A program made the position numbers and the translations under genes. Below the pieces are notes generated by a model. The model saw only the letters and a list, made by a program, of their open reading frames with translations, searched no databases and was not told the origin of the DNA. Shown piece by piece: positions 1 to 9,729 of a stretch of DNA of 64,000 nt; the stretch's first letter is position 1; each line of letters opens with the position of its first letter. The DNA is from DASVTU01 sp036387415 (GTDB lineage: Bacteria; Acidobacteriota; Blastocatellia; Pyrinomonadales; Pyrinomonadaceae): NCBI GenBank assembly GCA_036387415.1, contig DASVTU010000029.1, forward strand, positions 62,001-126,000, given 5' to 3'.

Positions 1-2
1 CG

Positions 3-1340
3 TTGTTTTTCAACTCGTCGGCACTGGCACGTCCGGCGCGTTCCTGCATCGTTATCGGCGCGGGGCTTTCTGGCCTTGCGGCGGCCTATGCGCTGACGCG
101 CGCCCGTTGGAACGTGACAGTACTGGAAGCGCGTGAGCGTCTCGGCGGTCGCGTTTTTTCGCATAGTTTCAGTGAAAATCCCGAACTCGTTTGCGAACTC
201 GGTGCAGAATGGGTCGGCGCGAGCCACGAACGGATGCAGGCTTTGTGTCGTGAATTTGGCATTGAATTGCAGCCGCATCGTTTTGAGTTTGCGTTGATGC
301 GTAACGGTGTGGTGGCGCAGGAGGGCGCGTGGAATTTCTCCTCGCAGGCGACGGCGGCGTTCGAGAAATTCCGAAAAGAGTTCAAGGCTTACACGCCGCA
401 ACAACAGAGGCGTCTAGACACTTACGACTGGTGGACGTGGCTGCAAAACATCGGCTTTACAGACGACGACTTGCGCTTGCGCGACCTGATGGATAGCACA
501 GATTTCGGCGAATCTATCCGTCATGTCTCGGCCTACGCGGCGGCGTCGGAGTATTTCGAGTCGAGTCCGGCGAACGAGATGGACTTCAAAATGCAGGGCG
601 GCAATTCGCGTCTGGTACGCGAGTTGGCCGCACGCGTTAGCGAAGGGCGCGCGGGTGCGATACGCCTCAACATGCCTGTCGAAGAGGTTCGGCAAGGTAC
701 GCGGGGCGTGCGCGTGACGGCGCGGGGCGAGCAGTTTCATGCAGACGCCTGTATCTGCACCGTTCCGGCGCGTGTCCTCACGCGGATTCATTTCGTCCCC
801 GATTTGCCGCCGGTGCAAAAGGCTGCCGCAGAGCGTTTGCAGTATTCGCGCATCATCAAGAGTTCCGTGCTCTACGATGAAAGGTTCTGGGGTGCGGACG
901 ACGCCTCCATCGTCTCGGATGTCACTTCCCACTTCTATTTTCACAGCACGCAGCGACAACCCGGCACCCGCGGCATCTTTACGAGCTACGCTATCGGCGA
1001 AAAGGCCGACGTGCTCGCCGCGCAAGACGACGCACGACGCATGGATATTATCTCGCGCGAACTCGCGCCCTTCTCGCGTCGCGCCGTCGAGACGCAACGA
1101 GCCATCGCCTCCTATGCGTGGCAGCGCGACCCATACACGCGCGGCGCATACGCGCTCTATCGTCCCGGACAGTGGTTCACCGTCCGAAGTGAGTTGCAAA
1201 AGCCATACGACAAAGTGTTATTTGCGGGTGAACATCTGGCCGACTGGCAAGGGTTCATGGAAGGCGCGGTGGTGACGGGAGAAGAAGCCGCAAAGGAACT
1301 CATAGGCAGGAGAGGTCGCAGTTTGCGACGCACCGCATAA
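3..1340 (+). CDS. FAD-dependent amine oxidase, probably cut by the window edge
   Basis: Flavin amine oxidase family: these enzymes oxidise primary or secondary amines using FAD. The dinucleotide-binding motif GAGLSGLAAAY lies near residues 19-29 and is followed by the EARERLGGR segment that normally contacts FAD. The C-terminal FAD-binding segment is present (GEHLADWQGFMEGAV, about residue 410). The first in-frame start is a TTG at base 3 with no room for a ribosome site, so the true start probably lies to the left and the N-terminus is missing. The stop is TAA at 1338-1340. An amino acid permease follows 32 bases later on the same strand, so amine or amino acid catabolism is a reasonable inference. 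The substrate cannot be read from the sequence. Confidence 0.85.
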   Translation: MFFNSSALARPARSCIVIGAGLSGLAAAYALTRARWNVTVLEARERLGGRVFSHSFSENPELVCELGAEWVGASHERMQALCREFGIELQPHRFEFALMRNGVVAQEGAWNFSSQATAAFEKFRKEFKAYTPQQQRRLDTYDWWTWLQNIGFTDDDLRLRDLMDSTDFGESIRHVSAYAAASEYFESSPANEMDFKMQGGNSRLVRELAARVSEGRAGAIRLNMPVEEVRQGTRGVRVTARGEQFHADACICTVPARVLTRIHFVPDLPPVQKAAAERLQYSRIIKSSVLYDERFWGADDASIVSDVTSHFYFHSTQRQPGTRGIFTSYAIGEKADVLAAQDDARRMDIISRELAPFSRRAVETQRAIASYAWQRDPYTRGAYALYRPGQWFTVRSELQKPYDKVLFAGEHLADWQGFMEGAVVTGEEAAKELIGRRGRSLRRTA

Positions 1341-1372
1341 CCCCGACTACGAAGCTTCGCTTAACAAATTCT

Positions 1373-2830
1373 ATGTCTAACACAGCACCGAGCAACGTCA
1401 CACTCGTACGTGGTCTCACTCTGATTGCGGCCATCTCTATCGTCATCGGCAATGTCGTCGGCACGGGCGTCTTTCTCAAGGCGCGTGTGATGACCTGCAA
1501 CGTCGGGACGCCCGGCATGGTTGTCGCCGTGTGGGTGGCGGCGGGCATCCTGTCTCTGGCGGGCGCGCTCACCTATGCCGAACTCGCGGCGATGATGCCG
1601 CGAGCGGGCGGTGAATATGTCTTTGTGCGCGAGGCTTACGGCGCTCGTTGGGGTTTTCTCTATGGCTGGATGCAAATTTTTATCGCCAAGACTGGCTCAC
1701 AGGCTTCGGTGGCCGTTGCGCTCGCCATCTTTCTCAACATTCTTTCGGGCAATGCGCTTGATACGACATACTTCACGCTCCCACTCTTCGGTTACGAAAT
1801 TCCTTTCGGCAACTTGCAGTTAATCGCGCTCGCGGCCATTGCCATTCTGACGTTGATTAACTGCGCGGCGGTGGTCGTCAGCGGCAACATCGCAACTATC
1901 CTGACGGTTATCAAGATTGCGCTCGTCCTCGGCGTCGGCGTCGGCGCATTTCTGCTTTCGCGCAGCGCCGATTGGTCGCACTTCGCGATGTCGAACGTCG
2001 GTGGCACGTGTGAAGATGTCAGCGCGACGGCGCGTGCGGGGATGGCGGGCTTCGGTGCGGCGATGCTCGGTGCGCTCTGGGGCTACGACGGCTGGAATAA
2101 CCTGACGCTCGTCGCGGGCGAAGTCAAAAACCCGCAACGCAACATTCCGCTCGCGCTTATCGGCGGCATGCTCGTCATTATCGCGCTCTACGTCTTCATT
2201 AACATCGCATATTTCTATGTCCTCACGCCGACCGAAGTCGCCAGCGTTCCCAAAGCTTCATCGGTGGCGACCGAAGTGGCACGCACTTTTCTCGGCCCCG
2301 TCGCCGTCAGCTTGATTACGTTGGGGCTGCTCTTTTCCTCTATCGGCACGCTTCACACGTCGATACTCACGGGCGCACGCGTCCCTTATGCGATGGCGCG
2401 CGACCGTCTCTTCTTCCAGAACCTCGCGCGGCTCAGCCCGCGCACACACGTCCCCATCGGCGCGCTCATCCTGCAAGGCATCTGGGCGAGCATCCTCGCG
2501 CTCTCCGGCTCCTTCGACACGCTGACCAACTATGTCGTCTTCGGCTCATGGATTTTTTACGGATTGACGACCGCCTCCGTCTTTATCTTCCGCCGACGCA
2601 TGCCCGACGCCGAACGTCCCTATCGCGCGTGGGGTTATCCGGTCGTCCCTGTCCTCTTTCTGATTGTGACCGGATGGCTCCTCATCAACACCTTGATAAC
2701 AGACCGCGTGCAATCGCTCATCGGCCTCGGCCTCATCGCGCTCGGCCTGCCCGTCTACTGGTACTGGTCGCGCCACAACCGCATCAACCCCAACCGAGAA
2801 GACGCGACCGCCACACCCGACGACGAGTAA
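1373..2830 (+). CDS. APC-family amino acid permease
   Basis: A 485-residue integral membrane protein with about 12 hydrophobic segments. The first helix carries the APC glycine motif (GNVVGTGVFL, about residues 26-35), and the motif GAMLGALWGYDGWNN near residue 230 is typical of LAT/APC transporters. The family imports or exchanges amino acids or amines by cation symport or antiport. It lies 32 bases downstream of the amine oxidase, so the pair probably forms one transcript for uptake and oxidation of an amine or amino acid. No Shine-Dalgarno sequence is obvious before the ATG. The C-terminus is short, charged and cytoplasmic. Substrate unknown. Confidence 0.88.
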   Translation: MSNTAPSNVTLVRGLTLIAAISIVIGNVVGTGVFLKARVMTCNVGTPGMVVAVWVAAGILSLAGALTYAELAAMMPRAGGEYVFVREAYGARWGFLYGWMQIFIAKTGSQASVAVALAIFLNILSGNALDTTYFTLPLFGYEIPFGNLQLIALAAIAILTLINCAAVVVSGNIATILTVIKIALVLGVGVGAFLLSRSADWSHFAMSNVGGTCEDVSATARAGMAGFGAAMLGALWGYDGWNNLTLVAGEVKNPQRNIPLALIGGMLVIIALYVFINIAYFYVLTPTEVASVPKASSVATEVARTFLGPVAVSLITLGLLFSSIGTLHTSILTGARVPYAMARDRLFFQNLARLSPRTHVPIGALILQGIWASILALSGSFDTLTNYVVFGSWIFYGLTTASVFIFRRRMPDAERPYRAWGYPVVPVLFLIVTGWLLINTLITDRVQSLIGLGLIALGLPVYWYWSRHNRINPNREDATATPDDE

Positions 2831-2843
2831 AGCAATTTCCTCG

Positions 2844-3308
2844 TCAAGATACATTCGGAGGATTGTCTTTGAGGAATGCGGACTTCGAGAAACGTTCGGT
2901 TTTGTAGGCGTGGCGCAGAATCAGCGTGAAGGGTATCCACCAGACGAGGTCGTTCGTGAGGTTTATCAAACCGAATATCCACGGCCATTCGCCGCGCAGG
3001 GCGAGCGGGAGAAAACCGACTGGACCGAGAACTTTTCCTAGTAGCCCGACGAGCACAATCGGCCAGTGGCGCACGGGGTCGGCGGCGGCAATCCAGTAGC
3101 CGATGCCGTAGACGCCGACAATCATGCCGACGCATTGCCAGATTTGCGGATAGTTTGGCGGCGGCATCTCCGCCCAACGAAAGAAGGCCAGAGGGAACAA
3201 CACAATCCACGCGCCCCACAGCAAGTTGTAGACGCCCGCCACACGCAACACCACCCGCATCCAACGCTTGCCGCTTGAAACGCTCATCGCAGTCTCATCG
3301 TGGCTCAC
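2844..3308 (-). CDS. Small membrane protein of unknown function
   Basis: A 154-residue protein with four predicted membrane segments (around residues 20-40, 58-78, 84-104 and 110-132), rich in Trp, Pro and Gly. No catalytic motif is visible. It overlaps the stop codon of the upstream TIGR01777-type gene by four bases (ATGA), which implies translational coupling. A second possible start, Met8, lies just inside. It converges on the permease gene with a 13-base gap. Function not recognised; the coupling suggests only that it is made with its partner. Confidence 0.7.
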   Translation of the reverse strand: MSHDETAMSVSSGKRWMRVVLRVAGVYNLLWGAWIVLFPLAFFRWAEMPPPNYPQIWQCVGMIVGVYGIGYWIAAADPVRHWPIVLVGLLGKVLGPVGFLPLALRGEWPWIFGLINLTNDLVWWIPFTLILRHAYKTERFSKSAFLKDNPPNVS

Positions 3309-4219
3309 TTGCCGACCGCATGCCGCAAGGCATCTTCCAGTTCCGTATAGGCAAACTTGTAGTTAGCCGCGCGCAGGTGCGACGGTTCGACACGCGCGCT
3401 CCCAAGCAGCAACGCGTCGCCCATCTCGCCGAACATTAGACGGACGGCAAAGGCTGGCATCGGAAAGATAGTCGGGCGTCCGAGCACGCGTCCGAGCGTC
3501 GCGGTGAACTGGCTATTCTTGACGGGATGCGGCGCGACTGTATTGACCGCTCCCTCCAAAGTTTCATTCGTCAGGGCATATTTGATAATGCCAACCACAT
3601 CGTCGAGCGCAATCCAACTCATGTACTGCTCGCCGCTTCCTATCCGACCGCCGACGCCCATTTTGAACGGCGTCAACATCTTCGCCAGCGCCCCGCCCTC
3701 GCCGCTCAACACGACGCCGATACGCAGATGCACCGTGCGTATCCCCGCCGCACGCGCCGCGTCCGCCGCCGCTTCCCAATCGCGGCAAACTCCGGCCAGA
3801 AAATCCTTGCCCGCCGCGCTTTCCTCCTTCAGCAACTCGTCGCCGCGATTGCTGCCGTAGTAACCAATGGCGGACGCGCAGACGAGCGTCTTCGGTTTTT
3901 GGACGAGACCTCCGAGCGTCTCTGCGAGCAGACGCGTTCCCGCGACACGGCTTTCGCGAATCCGATGCTTCTTCTCCTCCGTCCAACGCTCCGCAACGCT
4001 CTCGCCCGCGAGATGCACCGCCGCGTCGTGACCTTCCAACGCCCCTGCGTCCACCGTCCCCGCCGCCGGATTCCACAACACATCCGTCACGCCCGCCGTA
4101 CGAGACGACTCTGAACCCGCGCCGCGCACCAGACGCGTCACCTGATGCCCTTCTGCTAACAGCGACGGAACAAGCGCCGAACCGACCAGACCCGTCGCTC
4201 CGGTCACGATTATTTTCAT
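3305..4219 (-). CDS. TIGR01777-type (YfcH-like) NAD(P)-binding epimerase family protein
   Basis: A 304-residue short-chain dehydrogenase/epimerase relative. The Rossmann motif TGATGLVGSAL begins at residue 5 and the SAIGYYG segment carries the family's tyrosine region. The C-terminal part (from about residue 250) matches the DUF1731-like tail of YfcH/TIGR01777 proteins. The physiological reaction of this family is not established. An upstream in-frame ATG exists, but the chosen start at 4219 has AAGGAG seven bases upstream, so it is preferred. It is followed by a coupled membrane protein gene (ATGA overlap). Confidence 0.88.
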   Translation of the reverse strand: MKIIVTGATGLVGSALVPSLLAEGHQVTRLVRGAGSESSRTAGVTDVLWNPAAGTVDAGALEGHDAAVHLAGESVAERWTEEKKHRIRESRVAGTRLLAETLGGLVQKPKTLVCASAIGYYGSNRGDELLKEESAAGKDFLAGVCRDWEAAADAARAAGIRTVHLRIGVVLSGEGGALAKMLTPFKMGVGGRIGSGEQYMSWIALDDVVGIIKYALTNETLEGAVNTVAPHPVKNSQFTATLGRVLGRPTIFPMPAFAVRLMFGEMGDALLLGSARVEPSHLRAANYKFAYTELEDALRHAVGK

Positions 4220-4385
4220 CAAACACTCCTTACTCTCGACGCGCGAGGACACATCGACCCGTTTAAGATGTCACTACTCAATTACAAGACAGGCGCAACT
4301 GCCGCTGAACCCTAACACAGACTCAACCGCAAACGATGGCGAAGATGCGGCGAATCGTGGCGAAGATGTGGATGTTGTTTTGTGG

Positions 4386-5885
4386 TTATAACCCGCGTGT
4401 GGCGAGGGCTTCGCGCGCCACCTCTCTGTCGTCGAAGTGAAACTTCTCTTCGCCGATAATTTGATAATCTTCGTGTCCCTTGCCCGCAATCAAAACCACG
4501 TCGCCGCTCCGTGCTTCGGCGATAGCGCGTTGGATGGCGACGCGTCGGTCGGGGATTTTGAGATACGGACGCGCGTTGGAGCGCAAGCCCGCCTCGATGT
4601 CGTTGAAGATTGTTTCGGGGTCTTCGGTGCGCGGGTTGTCGGAAGTCAGAATCACGACATCGCTCAAAGCTGCCGCGGCCTCGCCCATCGGCGCGCGTTT
4701 CGTGCGGTCGCGATTGCCGCCGCAACCGAAGACCGTGATGACGCGCCCGCGCGTCACGTCGCGCGCCGTATGGAGAACGTTTCGCAAGGCGTCGTCCGTG
4801 TGCGCGTAGTCCACGACGACGGCGAAGTCGCCCGCGTGCTCGACGCGCTCGAAGCGTCCCGGCGCACCCGCGCACGTCTCGACGGCGCGCGCGATTGTTT
4901 CGCTCGAATAACCGAGCGCAAAGGCCGTCGCGGCGGCGGCCAGAATGTTGTAGATGTGCGGGCGCCCGACGAGCGGCGAACGAAGTCGCTGCTCGCTCCC
5001 CATCGTAAGCAAGTAAAAACTCATACCCTCCAACGAAAATTCGACATCGCGCGCCGACACGTCGGCTTCCGCTTCGAGACCATACGTTATGACACGCGCG
5101 CCGCTCTGCTTCAACTCGCGCGCCAGTTCTCTCCCGCGTTCGTCGTCCGTATTGACGACGGAGATGCGCGGGCGTGTGCCGAGCGTGCCGTCAAAGAGTC
5201 GTCGCTTGGCGGCGAAGTAGGCGTCCATCGTTTGATGGTAGTCGAGATGGTCGCGCGAGAGATTGGTGAAGACGGCGACGCCGAATTCGAGCGCATCGCA
5301 ACGACGGAGGTCGAGCGCCTGCGAAGATGCTTCCATCACCGCGACGCCGCAACCCGATTCCACCGCACGCCGCAAAAGCCTCTGCACGTCGCTCGCTTCG
5401 GGCGTCGTGTACTCGGCCTTGAAGCGTTCGCCGCCGATGCGATATTCAACCGTGCCGATGAACGCGACTGGCGTGCCCGCCGCTTCGACCATCGCGGCGA
5501 CGAGATAGCCCGTCGTCGTCTTGCCGTTGGTGCCCGTGATGCCCACCAAGTTGAGTTCGCGCGACGGATGCCCTTGAACCTCCGCCGCCGCGAGCGCGAG
5601 CGCACGCCGCGCGTCGTCCACTTCTATCCACGCGCCCGCGAAGTCGTCCGGTCGCGGTCGGTCGGAGACGACGCCGACCGCGCCACGCTCCGACACCTCT
5701 GCGACGAAACGATTGCCGTCAACCTTCACGCCGCGCACCGCGACGAACAACCAACCCGCGCCGACCTTGCGCGAATCGTGCGATACGTCAACGACCGACG
5801 CCCGTTCGTCTCCCGTCAGACGCCCGCCCGTCGCACGCGCTACATCACCGAGCGTCGCCGCGACTCGCCGCTTCTTGTCAGTCAT
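4386..5885 (-). CDS. murE: UDP-MurNAc-L-Ala-D-Glu:meso-diaminopimelate ligase
   Basis: Adds the third residue to the peptidoglycan stem peptide in the cytoplasm, using ATP. The 499-residue length is typical. The Mur ligase ATP loop GITGTNGKTTT lies at about residues 115-125, the TTPEASD segment near residue 160 binds the UDP-MurNAc substrate, and the DNPRTEDP motif near residue 407 is the arginine motif that marks meso-diaminopimelate (not lysine) specificity in characterised MurE. It stands alone, outside a division/cell-wall cluster, and is divergent from the SIS-domain gene. A diaminopimelate-type wall fits a Gram-negative-type organism. Confidence 0.95.
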   Translation of the reverse strand: MTDKKRRVAATLGDVARATGGRLTGDERASVVDVSHDSRKVGAGWLFVAVRGVKVDGNRFVAEVSERGAVGVVSDRPRPDDFAGAWIEVDDARRALALAAAEVQGHPSRELNLVGITGTNGKTTTGYLVAAMVEAAGTPVAFIGTVEYRIGGERFKAEYTTPEASDVQRLLRRAVESGCGVAVMEASSQALDLRRCDALEFGVAVFTNLSRDHLDYHQTMDAYFAAKRRLFDGTLGTRPRISVVNTDDERGRELARELKQSGARVITYGLEAEADVSARDVEFSLEGMSFYLLTMGSEQRLRSPLVGRPHIYNILAAAATAFALGYSSETIARAVETCAGAPGRFERVEHAGDFAVVVDYAHTDDALRNVLHTARDVTRGRVITVFGCGGNRDRTKRAPMGEAAAALSDVVILTSDNPRTEDPETIFNDIEAGLRSNARPYLKIPDRRVAIQRAIAEARSGDVVLIAGKGHEDYQIIGEEKFHFDDREVAREALATRGL

Positions 5886-6129
5886 GCTGATGTTTACCCG
5901 ACATACTTATTTTGACCCGCTAACCGCGACGCGACGCACGTCCGGTCTATGTTGAAAACTTGCTATCATGGATGCGTGCAGAAGCGACGGCTGGCGGAGA
6001 AGTGGTATAGTCCATCCGATTTTTTGGTCGTCAGCGATACATAACGCGCCGACAATTAACACGGCTTCAAGCGGAGTGTCAACGCGGCTTCCGGCAACGC
6101 CGCCGACTACGCAGGAGAGAAAAACCGAC
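5886..6129. other. Divergent intergenic region between murE and the SIS gene
   Basis: About 240 bases that must carry promoters for both flanking genes. A TATAGT-like box (extended -10, near 6006-6011) could serve the rightward gene, but no convincing -35 was found. An AGGAGAG ribosome site lies at 6113-6119. No repeat element or RNA gene was recognised. An open frame running through it (from 5968) has no ribosome site and is taken to be a non-coding extension of the next gene. Confidence 0.4.
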
Positions 6130-7164
6130 GTGTCTCTAATGCTTGAAGAAATCGCCGAGCAACCTTCGGCGCTCGAAAAAACCATCGCGGAGGAACGCGG
6201 CAAAGTCGCGCGCCTCGGAGCATTCTTGAGAGAACGCGACATCAGTTTAATCGTGCTGGTGGCGCGCGGTTCGTCAGACAACGCGGCTCTTTTCGGTCGC
6301 TACTTGTTGGAGATGACGACGAGGATTCCGGTCGCGCTCGCCGCGCCGTCCGTGCACACGCTCTACGGCGCGAAGCTGCGTCTGAGCCGCGCGCTCGTCG
6401 TCGGCGTGTCGCAATCGGGCGAGGGAGAGGACATTAATCGCGTCCTTGAGAGCGCGCGGGCGGGCGGCGCTTACACGGTCGGTATCACTAATGAGGCGGC
6501 GTCTTCGATGGTTGGCCTCGTCGATGAGACGTTGCTGATGCACGGCGGGCGCGAGAGGTCGGTGGCCGCAACGAAGACTTACACGGGTCAGTTGATGCAC
6601 TTCTACATGCTCGCCGAAGCGTTGGCCGAAGGCGGCGCGAAACTCGACTACACGGCCATACCCGCCTACGCCGCACGCGCTTTGGAATTGCGACCCTTCA
6701 TCGAAACGCTGGTTGAGCGTTATGTCTTTATGGAGAATTGCGTCGTGGTCGGACGCGGTTTGATTTACGGCAACGCGTACGAGATGGCGCTCAAGTTGAT
6801 GGAGACGTGCTACGTGGTGGCGGAGCGTTTTTCGTCGGCTGATTTTTTCCACGGTCCGCTCGCTATCATCGAACGACACTTTCCTGTCATCGCCTTCGCG
6901 CCGCCTGGCGTGACGCTCGCGGGCGTCAGAGAATTGCTCATCCGTCTCAAAGAACTGCGCGCCGATACGCTCGTTATCACCACCGATGAACAGACCGCCG
7001 CGTCAAGCACGCGCGCTATCAGAATGCCACGCGAAATCAGCGAACTGCTCGCGCCGATTCCCTACATTATTCCCGCACAACTCTTCGCCGCGCTGCTGGC
7101 CGACGCCAAAGGTCTCAACCCGGACGCGCCGCGCTCGCTCGCCAAAGTAACGCGCACAGTGTAA
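6130..7164 (+). CDS. SIS-domain sugar-phosphate protein (GlmS isomerase-like / NagB-II-like)
   Basis: A 344-residue protein made of two sugar isomerase (SIS) domains and no glutaminase domain. It resembles the C-terminal half of GlmS and the NagB-II/AgaS group, which isomerise or deaminate glucosamine-6-phosphate. Recognisable parts are ARGSSDNAALFGRYL (about residues 46-60), VSQSGEGED (first SIS loop), ERSVAATKTYTGQ and the C-terminal LAKVTRTV, which matches the conserved GlmS end (K(S)VTVE-like). The GTG at 6130 is chosen because AGGAGAG lies ten bases upstream; an ATG at 6139 is the alternative. Inference: amino-sugar recycling, perhaps linked to cell-wall turnover next to murE. Confidence 0.82.
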   Translation: MSLMLEEIAEQPSALEKTIAEERGKVARLGAFLRERDISLIVLVARGSSDNAALFGRYLLEMTTRIPVALAAPSVHTLYGAKLRLSRALVVGVSQSGEGEDINRVLESARAGGAYTVGITNEAASSMVGLVDETLLMHGGRERSVAATKTYTGQLMHFYMLAEALAEGGAKLDYTAIPAYAARALELRPFIETLVERYVFMENCVVVGRGLIYGNAYEMALKLMETCYVVAERFSSADFFHGPLAIIERHFPVIAFAPPGVTLAGVRELLIRLKELRADTLVITTDEQTAASSTRAIRMPREISELLAPIPYIIPAQLFAALLADAKGLNPDAPRSLAKVTRTV

Positions 7165-7170
7165 AAGCAA

Positions 7171-7320
7171 TTCACAGGATGGACAGGATAAAGGAAATGC
7201 AAAATTAAAAATGTAGAAGGCAAAAAGGTATTTGACGACTCCGAGCCATCTCTATTTTTTTAATTTTCATTCTTCACATCCTGTCTATCCTGTTTCTGCA
7301 TCCTGTCTGTCCTGTTGAAT
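7171..7320 (+). repeat. Intercistronic repeat hairpin (9-base unit)
   Basis: The left arm holds two copies of ACAGGATGG-like units (7174-7191). The right arm (7275-7318) holds four copies of the complementary ATCCTGTCT unit. The inner part is A/T-rich and also partly complementary. The element fills the gap between the stop of the SIS gene and the ribosome site of the next gene on the same strand. Its unit is about nine bases, longer than the seven-base units of most other elements in the window. Confidence 0.75.
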
Positions 7321-7351
7321 AGTCTTTGAATACTGTTTGCGAGGGTATCAA

Positions 7352-8377
7352 ATGAAAATATTGATTCTTGGCGGGACGATGTTTCTCGGTCGTCATCTAG
7401 TGGAAGCGGCGCTCGGCAGAGGTCACGAAGTAACGCTCTTTAATCGCGGGCAGCACCATCCCGAACTGTTTCCCGAAGTGGAAAAACTGCGCGGCGATAG
7501 AGACGGCGATTTGAGTGCGTTGGAAGGCGGGCGTTGGGATGCCGCGATTGATACTTGCGGCTATGTGCCGCGTCTGGTGCGTGCTTCGGCTGAGTTGTTG
7601 TCGGGTGCGGTCGGTCTCTATGTTTTCATTTCGTCTATCGCGGCGCACGCGGATTTCAGTCAGCCAGTCGATGACGATTCGCCGCTTGCCACGACGACGG
7701 ATGAGACGGCGGAGGAAGTCACAGGCGAGAATTACGGTGCGTTAAAGACTTTGTGTGAACGCGCGGCGCATAAGTCGATGCAGGGTCGCGCGCTTATCGT
7801 CCGCCCCGGCCTCATCGTGGGCGCGCACGATACCACAGACCGTTTCACATACTGGGTGCGGCGCGTGGCGCGCGGCGGCGAAGTGCTCGCGCCGGGGAAT
7901 CCTGAGAAGCAAGTGCAGATTATCGACGCGCGTGATTTGTCGGAGTGGATAATCAGGATGACGGAACGTGGCGACGCGGGCGTCTACGATGCGACCGGCC
8001 CCGACTATGTTCTGACCATGCGACAGATGCTCGACGAATGCAAAAACGTGAGCGGCAGCGACGCGCAGTTCACTTGGGCGAGCGAGCGATTTCTGCTCGA
8101 AGCGGGCGTCGCGCCGTGGTCGGAGCTTCCGCTATGGATGCCTGAAGAGGATGCTGGGCATCGTCACTTTTTATCAATCAACTGTCAAAAAGCGTTCGCC
8201 GCCGGACTCAGCTTTCGCCCGCTCTCGGAAACCGTGCGGGACACGCTCGCGTGGGACAGAGAGCGTTCGGGCGAAGCGACAGGCGCGGAGAGAGACTTCG
8301 GTGTGCGCGTGTTGAGAAGCGGTCTTGCGCCCGAACGTGAGCGCGAATTGTTGGAAGCATGGCACGCTCAATCCTGA
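7352..8377 (+). CDS. NAD-dependent epimerase/dehydratase (CSP41-like SDR)
   Basis: A 341-residue extended SDR protein. The nucleotide-binding motif GGTMFLGRHLV starts at residue 7, and FNRGQHHPELFPEVE is typical of the CSP41-related / isoflavone-reductase-like bacterial group. That group is usually annotated as NAD-dependent epimerase without a proven reaction. The start at ATG 7352 follows a weak GAGGG site; five further in-frame residues upstream are not needed. It follows the SIS gene on the same strand after a repeat element and converges on the sugar dehydrogenase gene. Function beyond cofactor binding is unknown. Confidence 0.82.
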   Translation: MKILILGGTMFLGRHLVEAALGRGHEVTLFNRGQHHPELFPEVEKLRGDRDGDLSALEGGRWDAAIDTCGYVPRLVRASAELLSGAVGLYVFISSIAAHADFSQPVDDDSPLATTTDETAEEVTGENYGALKTLCERAAHKSMQGRALIVRPGLIVGAHDTTDRFTYWVRRVARGGEVLAPGNPEKQVQIIDARDLSEWIIRMTERGDAGVYDATGPDYVLTMRQMLDECKNVSGSDAQFTWASERFLLEAGVAPWSELPLWMPEEDAGHRHFLSINCQKAFAAGLSFRPLSETVRDTLAWDRERSGEATGAERDFGVRVLRSGLAPERERELLEAWHAQS

Positions 8378-8431
8378 TGCGGCGGCAAGGCGACGGAAGT
8401 GCGTCGTCGCCGTCGTGTGTCTGATGTGAAG

Positions 8432-9598
8432 TTATTTGAGAGGTACGAGGCGAAGGATGCGGTCGTCGTCACGTGCGGGCGTGCCGCGTCCGTCGCGGTT
8501 CGAGGTAGAGAAGTAGATAGTGCCGTCCGGCGCTTCGGCGACCTCGCGGATGCGTCCGTACTGTTTATCGAGCAAGCGTTCTTCGCTGACGGCGCGACGC
8601 CCGTCGAGCACGACGCGGATGATTGAAGTGCCGCGCAAATTGCCGAAAAAGAAGTTGCCGCGAAACTGCGGAAAGGCCGTGCCTCGATAGAACATGCCGC
8701 TTGCGGGCGCAACCGCTGGCGTGTATTCGAGCAGCGGCGCTTCCATGCCTTCGCGCGTCTGACGATGATGAATCGCAGGCCAGCCGTAGTTCTTGCCGCG
8801 CTCGACGATGTTGATTTCGTCGCCGCCGCCGGGGCCGTCGAAGCCCGACGGGCCGTGTTCGCTCTGGAACATGAGATTCGAGCCGGGTTGCCAGTCGAGA
8901 CCTTGCGAGTTGCGATGGCCGTACGACCAGATTTCACCGCGCACCGCGCCGCCGCGTCCCACAAACGGATTGTCGGACGGAATCGTGCCGTCGTCATTAA
9001 GTCGGAGCGTTTTGCCTGCGAGCGAGTTGAGTTGCTGCGCGAGTCCGCGTTCGGCGGCGTCGCCCGTCGTGATGTAGAGTTTGCCGTCAGGGCCGAAACT
9101 CAGTCGCGTCCCCGCATGATACTGCGCCGCCGGAATCCCTTCGATGATGAGTTGCCGCTCCGACAGCCCTCCGCCCGTCTCTCTATAACGCACGACGCGT
9201 ACATGCACGCCGTCCGAGTTATAAGCGTAAGCGAGATAGAGCAGACGGTTTTGCGCGAACTGCGGATGAAGCACCAAGCCCATCAGTCCGCTCTCGCTCG
9301 AAGCCTCAACATCGGAGATGACGGCGAGCGGTTCCGCGCGCAACCTTCCCTGCTCCACCACACGCACGCGCCCTTCGCGCTCCGTAAACAACATTCGACC
9401 ATCCGGCGCGAAGACGATTGACCACGGAACTTCCAGCCCACTCAATACCGTCTCGACGCGGAAACGCGTTGCGCCGCCGCTATCGCTCTGCGCCTCCGCA
9501 ACTTCGCCCTCGCCTCTGCCCGGCGGTGCTTGCGCGCACGAAAGAAACAGGAAAACGACGAACGTCAGCGACGTGCGAAAGATGCTTGTGATGCCCAT
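8432..9598 (-). CDS. PQQ-type aldose sugar dehydrogenase, predicted lipoprotein
   Basis: A 388-residue member of the soluble glucose/aldose dehydrogenase six-bladed propeller family, which oxidises sugars outside the cytoplasm with PQQ. Family landmarks are LEVPWSIVFAPDGRMLFTER, HPQFAQNRLLYLAY, the GHRNSQGLDW segment with its active-site histidine, and SEHGPSGFDGPGGGDEIN. The N-terminus has a hydrophobic signal ending in a lipobox (FLSC, Cys21), so it is predicted to be lipid-anchored and exported. No PQQ synthesis genes are in the window. Converges on the epimerase gene with a 54-base gap. Confidence 0.88.
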   Translation of the reverse strand: MGITSIFRTSLTFVVFLFLSCAQAPPGRGEGEVAEAQSDSGGATRFRVETVLSGLEVPWSIVFAPDGRMLFTEREGRVRVVEQGRLRAEPLAVISDVEASSESGLMGLVLHPQFAQNRLLYLAYAYNSDGVHVRVVRYRETGGGLSERQLIIEGIPAAQYHAGTRLSFGPDGKLYITTGDAAERGLAQQLNSLAGKTLRLNDDGTIPSDNPFVGRGGAVRGEIWSYGHRNSQGLDWQPGSNLMFQSEHGPSGFDGPGGGDEINIVERGKNYGWPAIHHRQTREGMEAPLLEYTPAVAPASGMFYRGTAFPQFRGNFFFGNLRGTSIIRVVLDGRRAVSEERLLDKQYGRIREVAEAPDGTIYFSTSNRDGRGTPARDDDRILRLVPLK

Positions 9599-9729
9599 AC
9601 GCGAAACATAGCGAAGAATTAAAACGGCGTCGTCACTTGCCTGTTACGCTTTCTTTACGACAACAAGGCAAGCGGCAACGCCGTCTCGAAGAATAATGTT
9701 AAGCGGGGCTCTCTCCTGCGTGCGTCTGC

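Noticed and set aside
4437..5915. 492-residue frame on the plus strand across murE
   Set aside because: Antisense shadow of murE: high Arg content, no ribosome site, no known motif. Long opposite-strand frames are common in this GC-rich DNA.
5968..6129. N-terminal extension of the SIS gene
   Set aside because: No ribosome site at 5968 and no family similarity; the GTG at 6130 has a good site.
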